Source: JANQRZ01 sp965215165 (GTDB lineage Bacteria > Bacteroidota > Rhodothermia > Rhodothermales > JANQRZ01). Taken from it: 64,000 nt of DNA. The stretch's first letter is position 1, and every line of letters begins with the position of its first letter. Below the pieces are notes generated by a model, which saw nothing but the letters and a program-made list of their open reading frames with translations, made no database searches and had not been told where the DNA came from. Below are positions 60,207 to 64,000 of the stretch, in pieces. The position numbers and the translations under genes were made by a program. The stretch is taken from NCBI GenBank assembly GCA_965215165.1, contig CBDCCX010000006.1, forward strand, positions 930,001 through 994,000, written 5' to 3'.

Positions 60207-61973
60207 TTACTGCACGACCGTCGTGCGGGCCGACAGCGAGAACGCATCGCCGACGGCGCGGACGACGTACAGCCCGCTCGGCAGGTCTGCCGCGTCGAGC
60301 GTCAGCGGATGGTTGCCCGTGGCGAGCGCGCCGTCGTGGAGCATGGCGACGCGGCGGCCGAGCGCGTCGAAGACCTCGACCCGGACGTGCTGCGGCTGCG
60401 CGAGCGCGAGCGCGAGGCTCGCCCGGCCGCGCACCGGGTTCGGGTACGGAGCCGAAAGGGCTGCGCCCCCCGTCTCCGCAATGGTCTCGTTGGACGAGAT
60501 CGGATCCGGCTCCCAGACGCTGCCGTCCTCGTCGTACTTCGCCACGAACGCGTCGGCCCCACCTCGGCTGAAGAGCGTGATGGCGTTGTCGGGCGACGGG
60601 TCGAAGTCGGCCCCCTTCGACGCGCCGAAGAAACCGACGACGACGGCGTTGTCGTCCCCGTCCACGGCCACGCCCAAGCCTTGGTTGAACCCCTCGGCCG
60701 CGATGGGGAAGGCCCAGCGGTACGAGCCGTCGGCCCGGTAGCGGGCGACGAGGACTTCGAGTCCGTCGACGCCGTTGATCGTCAGGTCCTGGTCGGCGGG
60801 GTCGGGGTTGAAATCGACCTGGAAGTTGCCCGTCACGACGACCTCGCCCTCGGACGTGGCGGCGATGGCAGCGCCCGAGGCTTGGGAGCCGCCGCTGCCG
60901 CCGATGCTGGAGGCCCACTGCACGGCCCCGGCGGCGTCGTATTTGGCGAGGAACAGCTCGCTCGTCGCCTCCGGGGTGAGCGTCACGGTGCCGACTGTCG
61001 TCTCGCCCCGCAGCGTGCCGGTGGCGATGACGTTGCCGTCGCCGTCCGCCGTGACCGCACCGGCGATGTTGTTGTCCTCGCTGCTGAGCGCGCTCACCCA
61101 GCGGAACGTGCCGTCGGCGTTGTACGACGCGACGAAGGCGTTCGAGGCACCGCTCGGAGCCGTCGCTGTGGCGGTGCCGGCCGGGTCGAAGTTGACCGTG
61201 TCCTCAAACGTCCCCACGACCGCGATGGCCCCGTCGCCGCCGGTGGCGACGCCGGTCGCGTCGTCCTCGCCGCTGCCGCCGATCTTGAAGGCGCGCACGA
61301 ACGCGCCGTCGGCATCGTACTCGGCGAGAAAGGCGTCCGCGCCGCCGCCCGAGATGAGCGGCGTCACGCCGTCGCCGGGGTCGAAGTCAGCCGCTCCGGA
61401 GAAGGCGCCGACCACGACCACGCCGCCGTCCTCGGTAGCCGCGACCGCGTTCGAGGCGTCGACGCCATTCCCGCCGACGCCAAAGGCCCACTGGAAGCCG
61501 CCGTCCTCGGCGTCGTACTTGGCGACGAAGAAGTCGTTCGAGCCTACCGACGTCAGGATCGTCTCGCTGTCCGGGTCAGGGTCGGCGTCGAAGGTGCCGT
61601 CGAACTGCCCGACGATAACGATGCCGCCGTCCGTCGTAGCGGCCCCGCCGACCAGCTCGAGCGACAGACCGCCGAGGCTGATCACCCAGTCGAGCGCGCC
61701 GAGCTCGTCGTAGCGCGCCAGGAAGACGTCGAAGGAGCCGGCGGCCGTTAGACTGGTGGTTTCGTCGCTGGGGTCGAAGTCGGGAGCGCCGGCGAAATAG
61801 CCGCCGACGACGACGGCGCTCTCGTCTTCGACGGAGATGGCGGTGGCGAGCTGGTCCGAGGCCGCCCCGATGCTGAAGGGATAGAAGACCTCGGGGTCGT
61901 CTTGGGCGTGGACCGGAGCGATGAGCAAGGCGACGAGGGTGAGGCTCGCCAGGAGGCGTAGCGTATGGGTCAT
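60207..61973 (-). CDS. Secreted SBBP-type beta-propeller protein with C-terminal sorting domain
   Basis: This 588-residue protein has a signal peptide (MTHTLRLLASLTLVALLIAP, cleaved after VHAQ). It then has about nine repeats of the form FVAKYDADGxFxWA with intervening GGNG and VVVGxF(x)G(x)xxFDP units, typical of SBBP (seven-bladed) propellers. The C-terminal 85 residues form a Por-type sorting module (APYPNPVRGRASLALAL, VFDALGRRVAML, LPSGLYVVRAV). It should be displayed or released by a type IX system. The repeats are regular and in frame, with no sign of decay. Its ligand is unknown. Confidence 0.88.
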   Translation of the reverse strand: MTHTLRLLASLTLVALLIAPVHAQDDPEVFYPFSIGAASDQLATAISVEDESAVVVGGYFAGAPDFDPSDETTSLTAAGSFDVFLARYDELGALDWVISLGGLSLELVGGAATTDGGIVIVGQFDGTFDADPDPDSETILTSVGSNDFFVAKYDAEDGGFQWAFGVGGNGVDASNAVAATEDGGVVVVGAFSGAADFDPGDGVTPLISGGGADAFLAEYDADGAFVRAFKIGGSGEDDATGVATGGDGAIAVVGTFEDTVNFDPAGTATATAPSGASNAFVASYNADGTFRWVSALSSEDNNIAGAVTADGDGNVIATGTLRGETTVGTVTLTPEATSELFLAKYDAAGAVQWASSIGGSGGSQASGAAIAATSEGEVVVTGNFQVDFNPDPADQDLTINGVDGLEVLVARYRADGSYRWAFPIAAEGFNQGLGVAVDGDDNAVVVGFFGASKGADFDPSPDNAITLFSRGGADAFVAKYDEDGSVWEPDPISSNETIAETGGAALSAPYPNPVRGRASLALALAQPQHVRVEVFDALGRRVAMLHDGALATGNHPLTLDAADLPSGLYVVRAVGDAFSLSARTTVVQ

Positions 61974-62024
61974 GGGAGAGGGGGTATAAGAGGGAGAAGG
62001 ATGTTGGGAGGTTGGCGGAGGGAG

Positions 62025-64000
62025 CTAGCGAAGTCCAGCACCGCAGACACCGCTCGTGCGACGAAGCCGGTCTGTGAGTGAGGCGCACCATGCGCGGCGG
62101 TGAGCCAGCACATCAGTCTCAAAACTCGGGCGAGGTTCACCTTCGGGAGCCGTCTCGACGCGTGTCGGCGTGAGCACAGCGAGGTCTGTTGTACCAGTGC
62201 CCACTTCGCCCATTTCGTTGGAACCCCAGCAGTAAGCCTCGCCCCCGCCCTCGACAATGGCGCACGAGTGAAAAGTGCTGACGTCGATAGACTCAAAGCG
62301 CTGATCGGTCACCACCGGGATGGGCGTAATACTAGCTGTCGTGTCGCCGGTACCGAGATAGCCGCGAAGGTTATTTCCCCAGCAGTCAGCCTCGCCTGAG
62401 GTGGTCAGGGCGCAGGCATGGAACCCTTCGCCGCCGTCTAGATCCTTGTAAGACCGGCTGCCAGGAACCGGCGTGGCGGAGAGAGCCAGAGAAGACAGGC
62501 CCGAGGCGCTTGGATCGGGATCAGCCCCTTGTCCCCACCCATAGAGCTGTCCGTCCATGCCGAGGCCTGAAGTAGCGATTGTGTGCGTTGCTATGGCGGC
62601 GAAAGACACATCCGTAGGCTGCACACGGGCTGGTACTGGAGAATTGAGAATGTCGGTAAAGCCTATACCGAGCTTGAAGAACTCCGCTTGTCCCCAGCAG
62701 TAGCCCGCCCCAGTATCTGTAACTGCACATACGTGCCGGCTGACATAGCTCAGTGCAACAAAGCGAGTCCCATCGGGTGCTGCGACACGGACAGGGACGA
62801 GAGATTCGTAGACGGTGCTCCCCTCCTCTTCGTTAGGCAGCGGCGGCGCGCCATCGCCAAGCGTTCCCAGTACATCATATCCCCAGCAGTAGGCCTCCCC
62901 GTCTGCTGTCAATGCACATGTGGCAGAACCTCCCGTCTGAACTTCGGTAATAGCACCGATCCCTTGTGGAAATTGAACCAGGACAGGAGTAGGGAAGAGC
63001 CCCTGTCTCACGTTATTACCGAGACGTCCAAAGAGTGCCGTTCCCCAACAGTACACCTCGCCGCTGTCGAGCAGAGCACAGGCGTGTGCCCCGCCTGCCG
63101 ATATGGACGTGACCGCTCCAGACAAACCGACGACTGGCGTCGGGGTGAGGCGCGGCATGAAGTCACCGGTCCCGAGTTGGCCCGTAGCGTTTGCTCCCCA
63201 GCAGTAGGCAACATCTTCGGTGTCAATACCGCAAGTGAATCTCGCCCCGGCTGAGATGGATGCAGCAGCGAAGGGGCCGCCTAAATCGAGAGCCAGCACG
63301 GAGACAGCTATTGTGTCAGCGGCGGCTCCGTCGGGCAAGCGGAAGGGACCTTCGCGCGGTGGGGCGGCGGCGGCCGTCGCTGCGATCAGAGCGTCCCCCG
63401 GACTCACGCCTCTCACACCAACGATAAGGCCGATTTCGCCCTGGGTCTCCGTGGGCTGCGGAACGATCTCGGCCACCGCTAGGTCGAGGCTGAAGAAGTC
63501 GATTCCATACCTGTTGTATTCATCCCGTGGAATCTCGTTGCCGAAGGCATCGGCGAGACGGGTAACCCGGAGGGCTGTCGTTTGCCCTACCTCTAGGGTG
63601 TCACGATCTAGCTCGGCTTCGATGCTGCTCACCAGTCCGATACTGATTTGCGTTTCTAGCGACGCTATCACGTTCTTGCCTGCCTCGGCACGCGCTGTGA
63701 TGCCCTGCACATCCGCTATCGTTCCCAACGTCCACTCAGCCGTGGCGATTCCTCCTGCGTTCGTCACCGAAGTCTCAGAAGCTACTGTCCCCTCTGTGAC
63801 GGACCACGCGACTGATATGCCAGGAGCGGCTACGCCGAAGTTATCAGAAACGAAGGCCTCGACCGTCACTGTTTCGCCGACTACCAGAGCAGTGCTCGCG
63901 GGGAAACCGAGACTTATATCGGTCACTTCACCCTCGAAGTCGTTCCCTACTCCATCGCACGCGGCGATGGCAGTAAGCAGGGCCATGCAGAAGAGGGCGA
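62025..64000 (-). CDS. RCC1-repeat lipoprotein with Ig-like domains (right end cut)
   Basis: The frame runs left from the window edge and ends at 62025. The visible N-terminal part (ALFCMALLTAIAACDG) contains a lipobox IAAC, so a start lies at 63986 or just outside the window. Bacterial Ig-like (Big) domains come first (VVGETVTVEAFVSDNFGVAA, VEVGQTTALRVTRL-type strands). At least seven RCC1/ATS1 repeats follow (GVAYCWGANATGQLGTGD, GEVYCWGTALFGRLGNN, GEADCWGNNLRGYLGTGD). RCC1 propellers in bacterial surface proteins are binding modules. The gene is less GC-rich than its neighbours and uses some rarer codons. The last 30 or so residues diverge from the repeats. Confidence 0.82.
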   Translation of the reverse strand, partial: ALFCMALLTAIAACDGVGNDFEGEVTDISLGFPASTALVVGETVTVEAFVSDNFGVAAPGISVAWSVTEGTVASETSVTNAGGIATAEWTLGTIADVQGITARAEAGKNVIASLETQISIGLVSSIEAELDRDTLEVGQTTALRVTRLADAFGNEIPRDEYNRYGIDFFSLDLAVAEIVPQPTETQGEIGLIVGVRGVSPGDALIAATAAAAPPREGPFRLPDGAAADTIAVSVLALDLGGPFAAASISAGARFTCGIDTEDVAYCWGANATGQLGTGDFMPRLTPTPVVGLSGAVTSISAGGAHACALLDSGEVYCWGTALFGRLGNNVRQGLFPTPVLVQFPQGIGAITEVQTGGSATCALTADGEAYCWGYDVLGTLGDGAPPLPNEEEGSTVYESLVPVRVAAPDGTRFVALSYVSRHVCAVTDTGAGYCWGQAEFFKLGIGFTDILNSPVPARVQPTDVSFAAIATHTIATSGLGMDGQLYGWGQGADPDPSASGLSSLALSATPVPGSRSYKDLDGGEGFHACALTTSGEADCWGNNLRGYLGTGDTTASITPIPVVTDQRFESIDVSTFHSCAIVEGGGEAYCWGSNEMGEVGTGTTDLAVLTPTRVETAPEGEPRPSFETDVLAHRRAWCASLTDRLRRTSGVCGAGLR

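Overview
This window is GC-rich bacterial chromosome. It looks like a member of the Rhodothermia/Rhodothermota branch of Bacteroidota (relatives of Salinibacter, Rhodothermus and Rubrivirga). The evidence is four secreted proteins ending in a Por/type IX-type C-terminal sorting module, many Bacteroidota-style lipoproteins and beta-propellers, a -33/-7 promoter of Bacteroidota type at 22612-22642, HU-like/SPOR proteins, and a carotenoid gene pair with a heterodimer-fusion lycopene cyclase. The lineage is inferred from gene content only.

Layout. 1-5027: a leftward envelope-folding operon of three parvulin-type prolyl isomerases followed by a MoxR ATPase that runs off the left edge. 5205-6302: a rightward ECF sigma factor and its membrane anti-sigma factor. 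6374-11501: an accessory stretch with a frameshifted, catalytically degenerate subtilisin-like sorting-domain protein, a propeller lipoprotein, a 75-bp copy of the anti-sigma 3' end, and another sorting-domain protein. 11670-16446: housekeeping genes gltX, purM and gpsA with a small membrane protein and an AlbA_2 protein. 16838-22556: topoisomerase IV subunits (parC with a frameshift, parE) separated by two Uma2-type nuclease genes, one frameshifted and one carrying an in-frame palindromic element. 22778-29876: a secreted trypsin-like protease, a three-part metallopeptidase/propeller/barrel protein, a BamB-like lipoprotein and a PEGA-like protein. 29879-35257: a leftward, tightly overlapping set (CrtO-like oxidoreductase, lycopene cyclase, MoeB-rhodanese, MiaA) next to a tyrosine recombinase; the oxidoreductase, cyclase and recombinase are visibly AT-richer than the rest. 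35281-40865: ThiD-like kinase, purC, pta, moaE/moaD, peroxiredoxin, LolC/E-type permease. 40933-41834: RES-Xre toxin-antitoxin pair. 41965-46662: pruA, a Gp157-like protein, a folK-deoxynucleoside kinase fusion, folB and small membrane proteins. 46659-49708: two c-type cytochrome lipoproteins. 49788-50720: PfkB-family kinase. 51858-60092: a large TPR protein, a barrel protein, two HU-like proteins (one with SPOR) and ExbB/ExbD homologues split by a fold-back element. 60207-64000: an SBBP-type propeller with sorting domain and an RCC1-repeat lipoprotein cut by the right edge.

Recurring themes. (1) Short tandem duplications of 14-18 bp are scattered through the window, often spanning a stop or start codon. 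(2) The 12-mer CCGTTATTGCAA occurs six times exactly and twice with one mismatch, mostly at gene boundaries around the carotenoid/integrase region. (3) Four genes (subtilisin-like, parC, Uma2, HU-SPOR) each need a single +1 shift to be read through, all in the same direction. (4) Palindromic or fold-back elements occur at 20236-20364, 50806-50865 and 59173-59527. No tRNA, rRNA, CRISPR array or complete insertion sequence was recognised.
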